The notes under the pieces were generated by a model, which saw only the letters and a list, made by a program, of their open reading frames with translations, ran no database searches and was not told where the DNA came from. A stretch of 64,000 bases of DNA from Curtobacterium sp. VKM Ac-1376 (GTDB lineage: Bacteria; Actinomycetota; Actinomycetes; Actinomycetales; Microbacteriaceae), in contig NZ_JADKRV010000014.1 of the NCBI RefSeq assembly GCF_015351025.1, positions 1-64,000 of the forward strand. The letters are read 5' to 3'. The translations under genes and the position numbers were made by a program. Positions 22,814 through 31,185 of the stretch are shown here, piece by piece (positions within the stretch are counted from its first letter, which is position 1; every line of letters starts with the position of its first letter).

Positions 22814-22864
22814 GTGAGCAGGAATGGTCGGGTCCGTGTGACGGACCCGACCATTGCTGCTCAC
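22814..22864. terminator. Long hairpin after the GH2 gene
   Basis: A 24-bp stem with a single mismatch (22814-22837 with 22841-22864) and a 3-base loop, 19 bases past the GH2 stop. It probably terminates GH2. The near-perfect length is unusual for a simple terminator. Confidence 0.65.
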
Positions 22865-22943
22865 GATGCCGGCGGGTCGGCGCGCGGCCGGCGCACGGGG
22901 CCCGCGATGCGGGCACGCGCCGTGGTCTGGGAGGATCGGGCGG

Positions 22944-24173
22944 GTGACGAACGTGGCGGAAGCGAGCCGTGCCTCCAGGCCGGGGCTGCGGAACCTGCTG
23001 ACCGGACGCCGAAGCGCGTGGACCGCGCCCCTGCTGATCTGGGCAGCCTCGCGGGTGGTCAGCACCGTGCTGCTCGCGACGATGTACCTGCTCGCCACCA
23101 CGAACGGGTGGCCCTTCGCCTCCGTCCGGCAGGACCCCTCGTTCTTCACGTTCTCGGGGTCGTGGGACGCCTCGTTCTACCGGATCATCGCGGAACACGG
23201 CTACCCGAGCACACTGCCCGTCGACGACGTGGGCCGCGTCCTGCCGAACGCGTGGGCGTTCCTGCCGGTGTTCCCGGCGGTCGTGCGCGTGGTGATGACA
23301 CTGACGGGGGCGTCGTTCTGGGTCGCCGGGGTCGTCGTGGCCTCGGTCGCCGGAGCCGGCGCCTGTGTGCTGCTCCACCGCCTGGTGCTCGCCGTCGGGT
23401 GCTCGCACCGTGCGCGCTGGGCGACCGCACTGTTCGCGTTCGCACCGACCGGGTTCCTGCTGCAGGTCGCCTACGCCGAGAGCCTGCTGCTCGTGCTGCT
23501 GTTCGGGGCACTGCTCGCCCTGGTGCGGCGGCGCTACTGGCTGATCGCGCCGCTCGGGGTCGTCGCGGCGTTCACGAAGCCGGGTGTCCTCGCGCTCGCG
23601 CTCGCACTCGCCGTGCACCTGGTCGTGCGGTGGGCCGGCGCGCGCCGGTCGGGGCGGGCTGCCGAGGTGTTCCCGTGGCGCGACCGGGTGGCGATCGTGG
23701 TCTCGGGGCTGGTCGTGGCGGCGGCCGGGCTCGCGTGGCCGGTGATCGCCGCGGCCGCGACCGGGAGGCCGAGCGCCTACCTGGACACCGAACTGTCGTG
23801 GTGGGTGGGGTTCGTCGGACGCCAGCACTTCGCACCGTTGACCCCGTGGTTCACGATGGCGTCGACATGGCTCGGGCCGCTCGGCATCGTGCTCGTCGTG
23901 GCGGTGCTCGCCGGAGCGGTGTGGTTCTTCTCACGCAGGAGTACCCGGGCGCTGGGCACCGACGTGCTCGCGTTCACGGCCTCGTACGCGCTGTACCTGG
24001 TCGCGGTGTTCCTGCCGCAGCAGTCGCTCCCGCGGCTGCTCATGCCGATGGCGCCGCTGCTCGGGTCCGACGTGTTCGTCGGGACCCGGCGACGGGCGGT
24101 CACGTGGCTGGTCGTCGGCGCGTGCCTGCAGCCGGTCGCCATCGTGCTGCTGTGGTTCCTCGGTTACCCGTGA
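22944..24173 (+). CDS. Membrane glycosyltransferase, PIG-V-like (GT-C fold)
   Basis: 409-residue integral membrane protein with about nine or ten hydrophobic segments. The first periplasmic loop carries WDASFYRIIAEHGYP, close to the WDxxxYxxIAxxGY signature of PIG-V/mannosyltransferase-2 family proteins, GT-C enzymes that take sugar from a polyprenyl-phosphate donor. Likely role: adding a sugar (mannose in known relatives) to a lipid or glycan on the outer face of the membrane. The GTG at 22944 has GGGAGG nine bases upstream. Substrate is unknown and the neighbours do not help. Confidence 0.7.
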   Translation: MTNVAEASRASRPGLRNLLTGRRSAWTAPLLIWAASRVVSTVLLATMYLLATTNGWPFASVRQDPSFFTFSGSWDASFYRIIAEHGYPSTLPVDDVGRVLPNAWAFLPVFPAVVRVVMTLTGASFWVAGVVVASVAGAGACVLLHRLVLAVGCSHRARWATALFAFAPTGFLLQVAYAESLLLVLLFGALLALVRRRYWLIAPLGVVAAFTKPGVLALALALAVHLVVRWAGARRSGRAAEVFPWRDRVAIVVSGLVVAAAGLAWPVIAAAATGRPSAYLDTELSWWVGFVGRQHFAPLTPWFTMASTWLGPLGIVLVVAVLAGAVWFFSRRSTRALGTDVLAFTASYALYLVAVFLPQQSLPRLLMPMAPLLGSDVFVGTRRRAVTWLVVGACLQPVAIVLLWFLGYP

Positions 24174-24309
24174 GCGGTGGGCTGGTCGACGGCGGGCTGG
24201 CTGCCGGCGTGCTTCGCGCAACCAAGGTGCATCGGCGTCGCATGTTCCTGCGGTGCCGATCGACGTTGGTTGTGCGAGACCGCGCCGTGCGGGGCGCCGC
24301 GCGGCGGCG

Positions 24310-25359
24310 CTACGCGTCGAAGGTGTGGAACCAGGCCGATCCGCCGGGGTGCTGCACCGTGATCATCTCGTCGAGGTCGCGGTAGGGACCGTCCTGGTTG
24401 TGGCTCGCCGACTTGATGCGGATCGTGCCGTCGGGCTCGGTGAAGACCTCGGACACGATCGTGGTGTGGTCCGGGGAGCCGTTGGCGTTCCAGTCGAAGA
24501 AGACGATGTCGCCGATCTTGACCTTGTCGCGCTCGTCCGACGACCGCCGGGTGAGCGCGAACTCGGCCGCGTGGTCCTCGAGCCACGGGTCCATCGTCGG
24601 GCAGTACGTCCAGGTGGCGCTGTGCTCGGCACCGGCCGCCCGGTTGTACCAGTCGGACCGCTGCTCCCAGCCACGGGCGATGAGGGTTTGGCAGACGTAG
24701 TTCGCGCAGTCACCGCCGATCGGGTTCATCGTGCCGTACTCGGCCAGGTTGTAGTCCTTCCAGTACCGCATCGCGTAGGCGAGCTGCCGGTCGACGTCGG
24801 TCAGTGCGGCGTAGGCCAGCGTGGTCGTGGCGACGGCGGCGCCAGCAGCCGGCGTCGCGGCGGCGGTCGGGGTCGGCGCGGCGGTCGCGTTGTCCTGCGT
24901 GACACCGCTCTGCCCGTCGTTCGCGGCGCTGCCGTTGCCGTCCGACGACTGGTTCGCGGACGCGATGGGTTCAACCACCGACGTGAAGAGTGCGACGTCG
25001 GCGTTCCCTGCCGTGTACATGGCCTGGTGCGGTGCCGTGAAGGTCACCTTCGATGCGGTCGCCTGCACGTCACGCGCGGCGACACCGCCGACGGTGACGC
25101 CCTTGACCGCGGCGAGACCGGTCCCCGTCACGGTGACCGTCACGCCGCCGGCGAGCGGGACCTGCGCCGGTGTGAGGGCGGACGCGGCGGGCTTCGCGGA
25201 CGGGGCCGGCGTCGTTTCGCTCCCGCGGCCGGAACCCTTGCTGCCGCTGTCCCTGTCGTTGCCGTCTTCGCTGCCGGACGAGCACGCCGCGAGGGCGAAC
25301 CCGATCCCGGCGACGCCGGCGAGGGAGAAGAGTGCGCGGCGGTTCATCGAGGCAGTCAT
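24310..25359 (-). CDS. Lipoprotein with amidase-like (Amidase_6) domain
   Basis: 349-residue secreted protein. The N-terminus MNRRALFSLAGVAGIGFALAAC with SSG gives a twin-Arg-free signal and a lipobox ending at Cys. A Ser/Gly/Asp linker, an IPT/TIG-like beta domain (about 65-130, ALTPAQVPLAGGVTVTVTG), and a second Ala/Thr linker follow. The C-terminal domain (about 205-349) resembles Amidase_6: NPIGGDCANYVCQTLIARGW supplies the catalytic Cys region, and SPDHTTIVSEV the His. It probably acts on peptides in the cell wall or outside the cell. An alternative ATG four codons downstream (25347) cannot be excluded. Confidence 0.8.
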   Translation of the reverse strand: MTASMNRRALFSLAGVAGIGFALAACSSGSEDGNDRDSGSKGSGRGSETTPAPSAKPAASALTPAQVPLAGGVTVTVTGTGLAAVKGVTVGGVAARDVQATASKVTFTAPHQAMYTAGNADVALFTSVVEPIASANQSSDGNGSAANDGQSGVTQDNATAAPTPTAAATPAAGAAVATTTLAYAALTDVDRQLAYAMRYWKDYNLAEYGTMNPIGGDCANYVCQTLIARGWEQRSDWYNRAAGAEHSATWTYCPTMDPWLEDHAAEFALTRRSSDERDKVKIGDIVFFDWNANGSPDHTTIVSEVFTEPDGTIRIKSASHNQDGPYRDLDEMITVQHPGGSAWFHTFDA

Positions 25360-25391
25360 GACACGACCAGCGTAAGCGACACCCCTGTCGT

Positions 25392-25439
25392 TCGGACACG
25401 GCATGATCATCCCGGGGGGCGAACGTCCTCCGTGTCCGA
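25392..25439. repeat. Inverted repeat in a divergent promoter region
   Basis: Perfect 10-bp arms TCGGACACGG (25392-25401) and CCGTGTCCGA (25430-25439), 28 bases apart, between the divergent lipoprotein gene and the small protein at 25468. The spacer contains the palindrome ATGATCAT. This may be an operator pair controlling both genes. Confidence 0.35.
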
Positions 25440-25467
25440 GCGGACCCGTTCGAGAGGATCACACACC

Positions 25468-25851
25468 ATGCCCGAGAGCCACGACTTCTTCGTCGCCACC
25501 GACCCCGACACCGCACGCGCCCAGGTGCGCGACGCCCTGACCCGTGAGGGCTACACCGTCGACGACGGCGACCAGGGCGCGCTCCGGGCGACCCGGGGCA
25601 GCCTCGGCCTGACGCTGCTCATCGGCGGCATGGCGAACGACCGCACCTTCCACACCCGCCTCGACGTGCAGATCATGATCGCGCCGGACGGCCGCACCGT
25701 CGCACGACTGCTGCGCGGCTCCGGCAAGTCGGCGATCAAGGGCGGGGCACTCGGCATCTCGCGTGGCAACCGTGCTTTCGAGCAGGCCGCGAACGCGATC
25801 CACACCACCTTCGCGCAGGCCGGCGTGCTGACGGAGAGCATCGCGGGCTGA
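25468..25851 (+). CDS. Conserved hypothetical small protein
   Basis: 127-residue soluble protein with no signal peptide or membrane segment. The sequence alternates predicted strands and helices (VRDALTREGYTVDDGDQGALRATRG, then TRLDVQIMIAPDGRTVARLL), suggesting a compact alpha/beta fold of about 110 residues. I do not recognise the family. The ATG at 25468 has GAGAGG 10 bases upstream. It is divergent from the amidase-type lipoprotein and shares an inverted-repeat region with it. A strong hairpin follows. Confidence 0.75.
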   Translation: MPESHDFFVATDPDTARAQVRDALTREGYTVDDGDQGALRATRGSLGLTLLIGGMANDRTFHTRLDVQIMIAPDGRTVARLLRGSGKSAIKGGALGISRGNRAFEQAANAIHTTFAQAGVLTESIAG

Positions 25852-25892
25852 CACGCCCGCGTTGGAGACGGGTCCGACGCGACCCGGTGGCA

Positions 25893-25933
25893 GACGGGAG
25901 GCCCGGTGCCAGCTGGCACCCGGGCCTCCTGTC
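25893..25933. terminator. Bidirectional terminator
   Basis: Nearly perfect stem (one bulge, one mismatch) from 25893 to 25933 between convergent genes. It carries the same GACGGGAGGCCC arm as the terminator at 17291. Confidence 0.8.
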
Positions 25934-26008
25934 CGTCGGATGGTCACCTTCTCCACCAGGAGACGCCTCGATCAGCCGGTGGATCGTCGGGAACAACGCC
26001 CGTTTGTG

Positions 26009-27880
26009 TCAGGAACAGGACCAGTCGCGGTCGATCTCCGTGGAGCCGTAGGGCGTGACGTACTGGGTCATCCTGATCGGCCCGTCGAGCAGGCGGGCGC
26101 CGGAGCAGGCCGCCTGGGCCTGGTCGAGGCGTGCGTCGCCGAGCGCGATCCAACTCGGCAGGGGCCGAAGCGGACTCGACGCCGGGACGGCGCCCATGAT
26201 CTTGTTGAACTGGTACGACGTCGAGTAGACCCCGACCTGCGTGACGCCGGAGTTCTGCAGCGCCTTCGCCATGCCCTCGAGCGCGGCACGGTTCTGAGCG
26301 GCATCGGAGGTGACGTAGGACAGGCCGGTCTCGACGTCGAGCCACCAGCGGTACTGGCCGGGGCTCACGACTCCCCGGGCGTTCGCTGCCTCGTACGCCC
26401 GGGCGTACCCGTACATGTACGAGCACGCAGCCGTCGTCTTCCAGCTCGACTGGGCGCCGGGTTGCGGCGCGCACGAGCCGTACGGGTTCGTCACGGCGAC
26501 GCCGTTCGGGGCCGCGTTCGACGTCGGCCACGCCGAAGCCGCCTTCGCCCCGGGGTTCGTGAACAGCGAGTAGACCTGCGCCTTCGGCTGGGCGGTACCG
26601 CCGGCCGATCCTGCCGCCCACCCGAGCTGCTGCTGCAGGCAGGGGTTCGTCGTGTTGGCGAGCTCGCCGTTCACCCCGACGATCCCGAACGACTGATCAG
26701 TGGGTACGCCCTCACCGCACTGGGGCCAGGAGATGTCGACCCCAGTGCCCGAGCCACCCGAGCCGTTCAGGAAGTACCCGACGACGTCGACGTAGACCGT
26801 CGCCGTCCCGGCCGACACCTTCGCCTGCACCTGCCCGTCGGCTGCGAGCGGTGCGATCAGAGCGTTTCCGATCGTCTGCCCCTTGGCGTAGACCTGCGTC
26901 GGCACGCTCGAGGCCAGCCCGGCACCGACGACGCGGAGGGATCCCCCGACACTGCCCTTGCCGACCTTCGCGTTGATGACCGCGGCGATCGCGTTGCGCG
27001 GCACACCCGCGGTCCCGGCGACGGTGACCTTCTTCGCGGTGGTGCCCGCAGGGATGGTCGCAGCACGGACCGGGTGCGCCGGGACGAAGACCGAACCGTT
27101 CGCGTTCGGCGCGTAGTACCCGACCACGTCGGCGAGCACCCGTGCGGAACCGGAGGAGACCCTGGCCTGGACGGCACCGCCCGAGAGCCGGACGGTGGTG
27201 GTGTTGGCGACCGTGGTCCCCTTCTCGTACATCAGGGAGACGATGCCGGCGTTGTTGCCGGACGGGGTGAGCCGCAGCCGGCCACTCGTGGCCGGGCGGG
27301 AGACGTCGGCCTGCAGCACGACGGCGGTGGCGTTCGCGGGCACACCCGCCTTGCCAGCGACAGCGACCTTCTTCGCCGCGGTCGACACCGTGCCGTTCAG
27401 CACGTTCGTCGGCGGGAGCGGCGTGTAGGTGGAGCCGGTCGCGCTCGTGCCGTACCAGCCGGCGACGTCGAGCGAGACGGTGGCCTTGCCGGCGGAGACC
27501 TTGACCTGGGCCTTGCCCGAAGTCAGGCCGACCGTGGTCGTGCCGGAGATGGGCTGCGCCCTGCGGAAGTTCTGGATCGCGGGGCTCGCGGTGCTGCCCG
27601 CGGGAGCGACGCTCACGTACCCGGCGGCGCTCGGGGCGTTCACCGTCGCGGTGAGCACGACCGCGGTGGCCGAGGACGGGATACCGTTCCTGCCACCCAG
27701 GGTGACCGTGGTGGCCGTGCTGGTGGCGGTGCCCGACCACGCCCGCACCGGTGTCACCGGGGTGAAACGACCGGTCGTCGGGGCTGCTGCCGATGCCGGC
27801 GCCAGCGGGCCGACGACGGCGAGTCCGGCGGCGACGGCGAGCACCGTGCCGATCGATGCAATGGCGGTCCTGAAGCGCAC
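26009..27880 (-). CDS. Secreted modular protein with C-terminal glycoside-hydrolase-like domain
   Basis: 623 residues. A Sec signal peptide (1 to about 32, cut after ASA) is followed by three related ~110-residue beta-rich modules (about 37-148, 149-260 and 261-370). Each ends in a similar strand: VSLDVAGWYG, VLADVVGYYA and VYVDVVGYFL. The C-terminal ~245 residues begin GVDISWPQCGE and contain WWLDVETGLSY, like GH25/DUF1906-type glycoside-hydrolase folds with acidic residues on a TIM barrel. A role on the cell wall or in carbohydrate binding is inferred. GTG start at 27880 with GGGGGAA upstream; a possible -10 TAGACT lies at 27918-27923. Confidence 0.8.
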   Translation of the reverse strand: MRFRTAIASIGTVLAVAAGLAVVGPLAPASAAAPTTGRFTPVTPVRAWSGTATSTATTVTLGGRNGIPSSATAVVLTATVNAPSAAGYVSVAPAGSTASPAIQNFRRAQPISGTTTVGLTSGKAQVKVSAGKATVSLDVAGWYGTSATGSTYTPLPPTNVLNGTVSTAAKKVAVAGKAGVPANATAVVLQADVSRPATSGRLRLTPSGNNAGIVSLMYEKGTTVANTTTVRLSGGAVQARVSSGSARVLADVVGYYAPNANGSVFVPAHPVRAATIPAGTTAKKVTVAGTAGVPRNAIAAVINAKVGKGSVGGSLRVVGAGLASSVPTQVYAKGQTIGNALIAPLAADGQVQAKVSAGTATVYVDVVGYFLNGSGGSGTGVDISWPQCGEGVPTDQSFGIVGVNGELANTTNPCLQQQLGWAAGSAGGTAQPKAQVYSLFTNPGAKAASAWPTSNAAPNGVAVTNPYGSCAPQPGAQSSWKTTAACSYMYGYARAYEAANARGVVSPGQYRWWLDVETGLSYVTSDAAQNRAALEGMAKALQNSGVTQVGVYSTSYQFNKIMGAVPASSPLRPLPSWIALGDARLDQAQAACSGARLLDGPIRMTQYVTPYGSTEIDRDWSCS

Positions 27881-28027
27881 GTGTTCCCCCGTTCCCCGCG
27901 CCGGTCGGCGCACGGGGAGTCTAGGGCGATGCGCTCGACAACCCGCCACCCCGTCCGTGGACTGTGTCGGACGATCCACAGCGATGGGCCTGTGGAGGAG
28001 GAAGCCGCGACCGTGCCCAGAACGACG

Positions 28028-28059
28028 AACGGCCCGGAACCTGTCGGTTCCGGGCCGTT
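28028..28059 (-). terminator. Terminator after tRNA-Ala
   Basis: Perfect 14-bp stem (28028-28041 with 28046-28059) with the loop TGTC, 15 bases past the 3' end of the tRNA in its direction of transcription. Confidence 0.8.
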
Positions 28060-28073
28060 GTCGTGGTGACACC

Positions 28074-28149
28074 TGGTGGAGCTAAGGGGATTCGAACCCC
28101 TGACCTTCTCATTGCGAACGAGACGCGCTACCAACTGCGCCATAGCCCC
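28074..28149 (-). tRNA. tRNA-Ala (anticodon CGC)
   Basis: The 76-base minus-strand sequence folds as a full cloverleaf: acceptor GGGGCTA with TAGCTCC, D arm, anticodon loop TTCGCAA (anticodon CGC, reads GCG), T arm AGGGG-TTCGAAT-CCCCT, and encoded CCA. The acceptor contains G3-U70, the identity signal for alanine. Confidence 0.97.
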
Positions 28150-28234
28150 AAGTGCTCGATCACATTAGCATCCTCGGTCCGCCGATCCGAAATCGCCGGT
28201 CGCCGGTCGGGCGTGCCGCCGGGGAGGCGCCCGG

Positions 28235-29329
28235 TCAGACCGCGCGACGCCGCCGCATGATCGCGTCGAGGTCCGCCTGCTGGTACGCGTCATCGTCGAG
28301 CACGCCCATGCCGGCCCACTTGCTCGGGGGCCCCGCGGGCTCGTCAGTGGGGGCAGGAGCAGCGGCAGCGGTGGCGCCGGTCGCCGCGGGCGCACGCAAC
28401 CCCAGTCGCTCGGCCAGACGTCCCTGGTCGTGCGCGGACAGCGAGGCAGCCGCTTCTTCCAGCTCGGGTCGCATCCGCGACACCCGTGCCAACGACGGAT
28501 CGGACTCCCCCGCACGGATCGCGGCCGCTTCGGCCTCGGCCTCCGCCTTGGCGGCAGCGACGCGCTCCTTCAACCGCGCCGCCAACTCGGCAGACGACTC
28601 GGGGGACGCCGCGGGCGTGGTCGGTCGCTCGACGTAGAGCGGCTTCGGCACACGGTTCGGGGTCCAGGTGCGGTCCTGCTCCGCCTCGGCGGGCTGGTCG
28701 GTGGACAGGGGCGGGGCCGGGTCCGTCCACGCAGTCGACGGCCGGGAGGCACGGGCCGCGCCCGCCTCGCCCGCCACGAGACGCTTCTTCCGCGCCGTCG
28801 CCACCTGGTGCAGCTGCGCGAGGACCGCTGCGGACCCACCCGCGGCGACGAGCCCGGCGACACCGACGAGCCAGAGCGACGGTGCCGCGACGAAGACGAC
28901 GAGCGCCACGACGACGCCGAACGTGCCGAACAGGGTCGCCCCGAGACGGGAGCGGCGCATGCGCATGGCGGTCAGGGCGGGCACGGCGGACGCGCGCTCG
29001 AGCACGGGGGCTTGCTCGGCCAGACGGCGGGTTATCTCACGCTGCCGTGCGGCCTCGTGGGCACGGACGATCGCGGTGCGCCTGGCCTCTTCGGACCGGG
29101 CGACCCGCTGCGCCTGGGCCAGGGACTTCGCGTTCATCTCGATGCGGACCTCGTCCGGCAGCTCGGCGGTCTGCGCGAGGATCCTGAGGGTCTGCTGCAG
29201 TCGGATCGCGTTCCGCTCGGTCGCCAGGTACTGGCGACGGGCGGCCCACGACGGCATCAGGTACACGAGCCAGAGCACGGCCGCGACCAGCAGGACGATG
29301 CCGCCACCCCACGAGCCGATACCTGCCAT
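28235..29329 (-). CDS. Membrane-anchored coiled-coil protein of unknown function
   Basis: 364 residues. One N-terminal membrane segment (GGGIVLLVAAVLWLVYLMP, about 6-24) is followed by a charged helical region (about 25-115, many Arg/Glu/Ala). A hydrophobic pair of segments follows at about 130-175 (LFGTFGVVVALVVFVAAPSLW and GLVAAGGSAAVLAQL). The C-terminal half is disordered with a coiled-coil stretch (ELAARLKERVAAAKAEAEA). I recall similar proteins beside galU and rimJ-like genes in Microbacteriaceae, but no function. ATG at 29329. Confidence 0.7.
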   Translation of the reverse strand: MAGIGSWGGGIVLLVAAVLWLVYLMPSWAARRQYLATERNAIRLQQTLRILAQTAELPDEVRIEMNAKSLAQAQRVARSEEARRTAIVRAHEAARQREITRRLAEQAPVLERASAVPALTAMRMRRSRLGATLFGTFGVVVALVVFVAAPSLWLVGVAGLVAAGGSAAVLAQLHQVATARKKRLVAGEAGAARASRPSTAWTDPAPPLSTDQPAEAEQDRTWTPNRVPKPLYVERPTTPAASPESSAELAARLKERVAAAKAEAEAEAAAIRAGESDPSLARVSRMRPELEEAAASLSAHDQGRLAERLGLRAPAATGATAAAAPAPTDEPAGPPSKWAGMGVLDDDAYQQADLDAIMRRRRAV

Positions 29330-29432
29330 GCGAACACGGTAGGGGTGGCGGTTCCCGCGCCGCGTCATTGCGGGACGCGTGTTGCGCGTGTCGGGGCGGA
29401 ATCTGCGGAGGTGAGCCGCGCCTCCAGGCCCG

Positions 29433-30092
29433 TCAGATGCGGGGCGTCGTGTGCAGCGGCATCGCGGCCTCGTCGCGTGCGGCGAGCGGCACGGTCCCCA
29501 CGCCCGGAGGCACCTGCCCCTGGACCCACCGCTCGAGGACGCCCCCGCGGACCTCCTCGGCCACCAACGCGAAGCAGAAGTGGTCGCGCCAGTCGCCGTT
29601 GATGTGGATGTACCGGCGGCGAAGCCCCTCGTACCGGAAGCCGAGCTTCTCGACGACGCGCAGGCTCGGGGCGTTCTCCGGCCGGATGCAGATCTCGATG
29701 CGGTGCACGCCGAGCGCGCGGAAGCAGTGGTCGACGGCGAGCGCGACCGAGATGGGCGTGACGTTGTGGCCGGCGGCGTCCTCGACGACCCAGTAGCCGA
29801 TGGACGCGCTCGCGAGCGATCCGTACGAGATGCCGGAGACGTTCAGCTGCCCCACGAAGCGGCCGTCGAGCTCCATGGCGAACGGCAGCCCGAGTCCGGC
29901 GCGGGCATTGGCCTGGAGCGCGCGGATGCTGCCCCGGACGTCGGTGGAGACGTGCCCCGAGGGGTTCGTGGCCTCCCAGGTGCGGAGCCACGAGCGGTTG
30001 GTCGCGAGCGCCGCGTCGAGGTCGCGGGTGTCGCGGAGCCGGAGGGGGCGGATGGTGACCCGCCCGTGGGACAGGGTCGGGATGGTCGTCAT
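29433..30092 (-). CDS. GNAT acetyltransferase, RimJ/RimL type
   Basis: 219-residue N-acetyltransferase, probably acting on a protein N-terminus such as a ribosomal protein. Family blocks: VTIRPLRLRDTRDLDAAL at the N-terminus, IGYWVVEDAAGHNVTPISV with the acetyl-CoA region, and the RimJ-like HRIEICIRPENAPSLRVVEKLGFRYEG. The ATG at 30092 has GGAGG nine bases upstream. It lies downstream of galU after a strong hairpin. Confidence 0.9.
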   Translation of the reverse strand: MTTIPTLSHGRVTIRPLRLRDTRDLDAALATNRSWLRTWEATNPSGHVSTDVRGSIRALQANARAGLGLPFAMELDGRFVGQLNVSGISYGSLASASIGYWVVEDAAGHNVTPISVALAVDHCFRALGVHRIEICIRPENAPSLRVVEKLGFRYEGLRRRYIHINGDWRDHFCFALVAEEVRGGVLERWVQGQVPPGVGTVPLAARDEAAMPLHTTPRI

Positions 30093-30135
30093 CGCTGGGT
30101 TCCTCCGGGGTCCCGCCCCGGTGCGGGGCGGGGTG

Positions 30136-30172
30136 TCCCGCCCGGGTCCGTGATCACCGGACCCGGGCGGGA
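30136..30172 (-). terminator. galU terminator
   Basis: Perfect 15-bp stem (30136-30150 with 30158-30172) and 7-base loop, eight bases past the galU stop. Confidence 0.8.
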
Positions 30173-30179
30173 TGGCCGA

Positions 30180-31070
30180 CTATTCGCCCGCGTTGAACTC
30201 CTTGAGCCACGACTTGAGGTCGGGGCCGAGGTCATCGCGGTCCGAGGCGAGCTGCACGATCGCCTTGATGTAGTCGAGTTTGTCACCGGTGTCGTAACGG
30301 CGTCCACGGAAGACGACGCCGTACACGCCGCCGGTCCACTCCTCGGCGCTCGCCATCTTCATCAGCGCGTCCGTCAGCTGGATCTCGCCACCCTTGCCCG
30401 GCTCCTGCTTCTCGAGGACGTCGAACACCTCGGGGCGGATGACGTAGCGGCCGATGATGGCCAGGTTCGAGGGCGCCTCGCCCTGCGCGGGCTTCTCGAC
30501 GAGCCCGGTGATCTTCACCACGTCGTCGGTGTCGGTCGGCTCGACGGTGGCGATGCCGTACAGGTGCGTCTGCGACTCGGGGACCTCGAGCAGGGCCACG
30601 ATCGTGGCGTTCTTCTCGCCCTGGACCTCGATCATGCGCTGGAGCAGCGGGTCGCGGGCGTCGATGATGTCGTCGCCGAGGAGCACGGCGAACGGTTCGC
30701 GGCCGACGTGCATCTTGGCGCGGAGCACCGCGTGGCCGAGGCCGAGCGGCTCACCCTGACGCACGTAGTGCATGTCGGCGAGGTCCGTCGACTGGTTCAC
30801 CTTCTGCAGCTTCTCGTGGTCGCCCTTCTTGCGGAGGGTCTCCTCGAGCTCCGACACGTGGTCGAAGTGGTTCTCGAGCGCGTTCTTGTTGCGCCCGGTG
30901 ATCATCAGCACGTCGGTGAGTCCTGCGCCGACAGCCTCTTCCACCACGTACTGGATGGCCGGCTTGTCGACGACGGGGAGCATCTCCTTCGGCATCGCCT
31001 TGGTAGCGGGGAGGAAGCGGGTACCCAGCCCTGCGGCGGGGATCACCGCCTTCGAAATCTGGAAGCCCAT
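30180..31070 (-). CDS. galU: UTP-glucose-1-phosphate uridylyltransferase
   Basis: Makes UDP-glucose from UTP and glucose 1-phosphate, the precursor for cell-surface glycans and trehalose. The 296-residue protein has the nucleotidyltransferase signature IPAAGLGTRFLPATKAMPKEMLPVVDKP at its N-terminus (residues about 10-37) and the LGDDIID metal-binding block. Length is usual. The ATG at 31070 lies six bases after a TACGGT -10 box with no Shine-Dalgarno, so it is probably leaderless. It is divergent from the 5-formyl-THF cyclo-ligase gene. Confidence 0.96.
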   Translation of the reverse strand: MGFQISKAVIPAAGLGTRFLPATKAMPKEMLPVVDKPAIQYVVEEAVGAGLTDVLMITGRNKNALENHFDHVSELEETLRKKGDHEKLQKVNQSTDLADMHYVRQGEPLGLGHAVLRAKMHVGREPFAVLLGDDIIDARDPLLQRMIEVQGEKNATIVALLEVPESQTHLYGIATVEPTDTDDVVKITGLVEKPAQGEAPSNLAIIGRYVIRPEVFDVLEKQEPGKGGEIQLTDALMKMASAEEWTGGVYGVVFRGRRYDTGDKLDYIKAIVQLASDRDDLGPDLKSWLKEFNAGE

Positions 31071-31076
31071 GCTGAG

Positions 31077-31082
31077 ACCGTA
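31077..31082 (-). promoter_or_regulatory. -10 box of galU (leaderless)
   Basis: TACGGT on the minus strand, six bases before the galU ATG. Confidence 0.5.
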
Positions 31083-31172
31083 TCCGATCCCTCTTTCGAG
31101 GGCATGTCGTCGCTCCTGGGGACACCCCATCGACGCGGGTTCCCGGCGGGAAGCCGCAACGGGAGCGCTCGG

Positions 31173-31178
31173 TAGACT
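31173..31178 (+). promoter_or_regulatory. -10 box of the 5-formyl-THF cyclo-ligase gene (leaderless)
   Basis: TAGACT on the plus strand, seven bases before the ATG at 31186. No ribosome-binding site is present in between. Confidence 0.55.
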
Positions 31179-31185
31179 CCTGCGC

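Noticed and set aside
22814-22864. Insertion-sequence remnant or recombination site
   Set aside because: No transposase or integrase fragment, no target duplication and no tRNA nearby; a transcription end is simpler.
28150-28234. Second tRNA or small RNA beside tRNA-Ala
   Set aside because: No cloverleaf or strong hairpin found in this gap.
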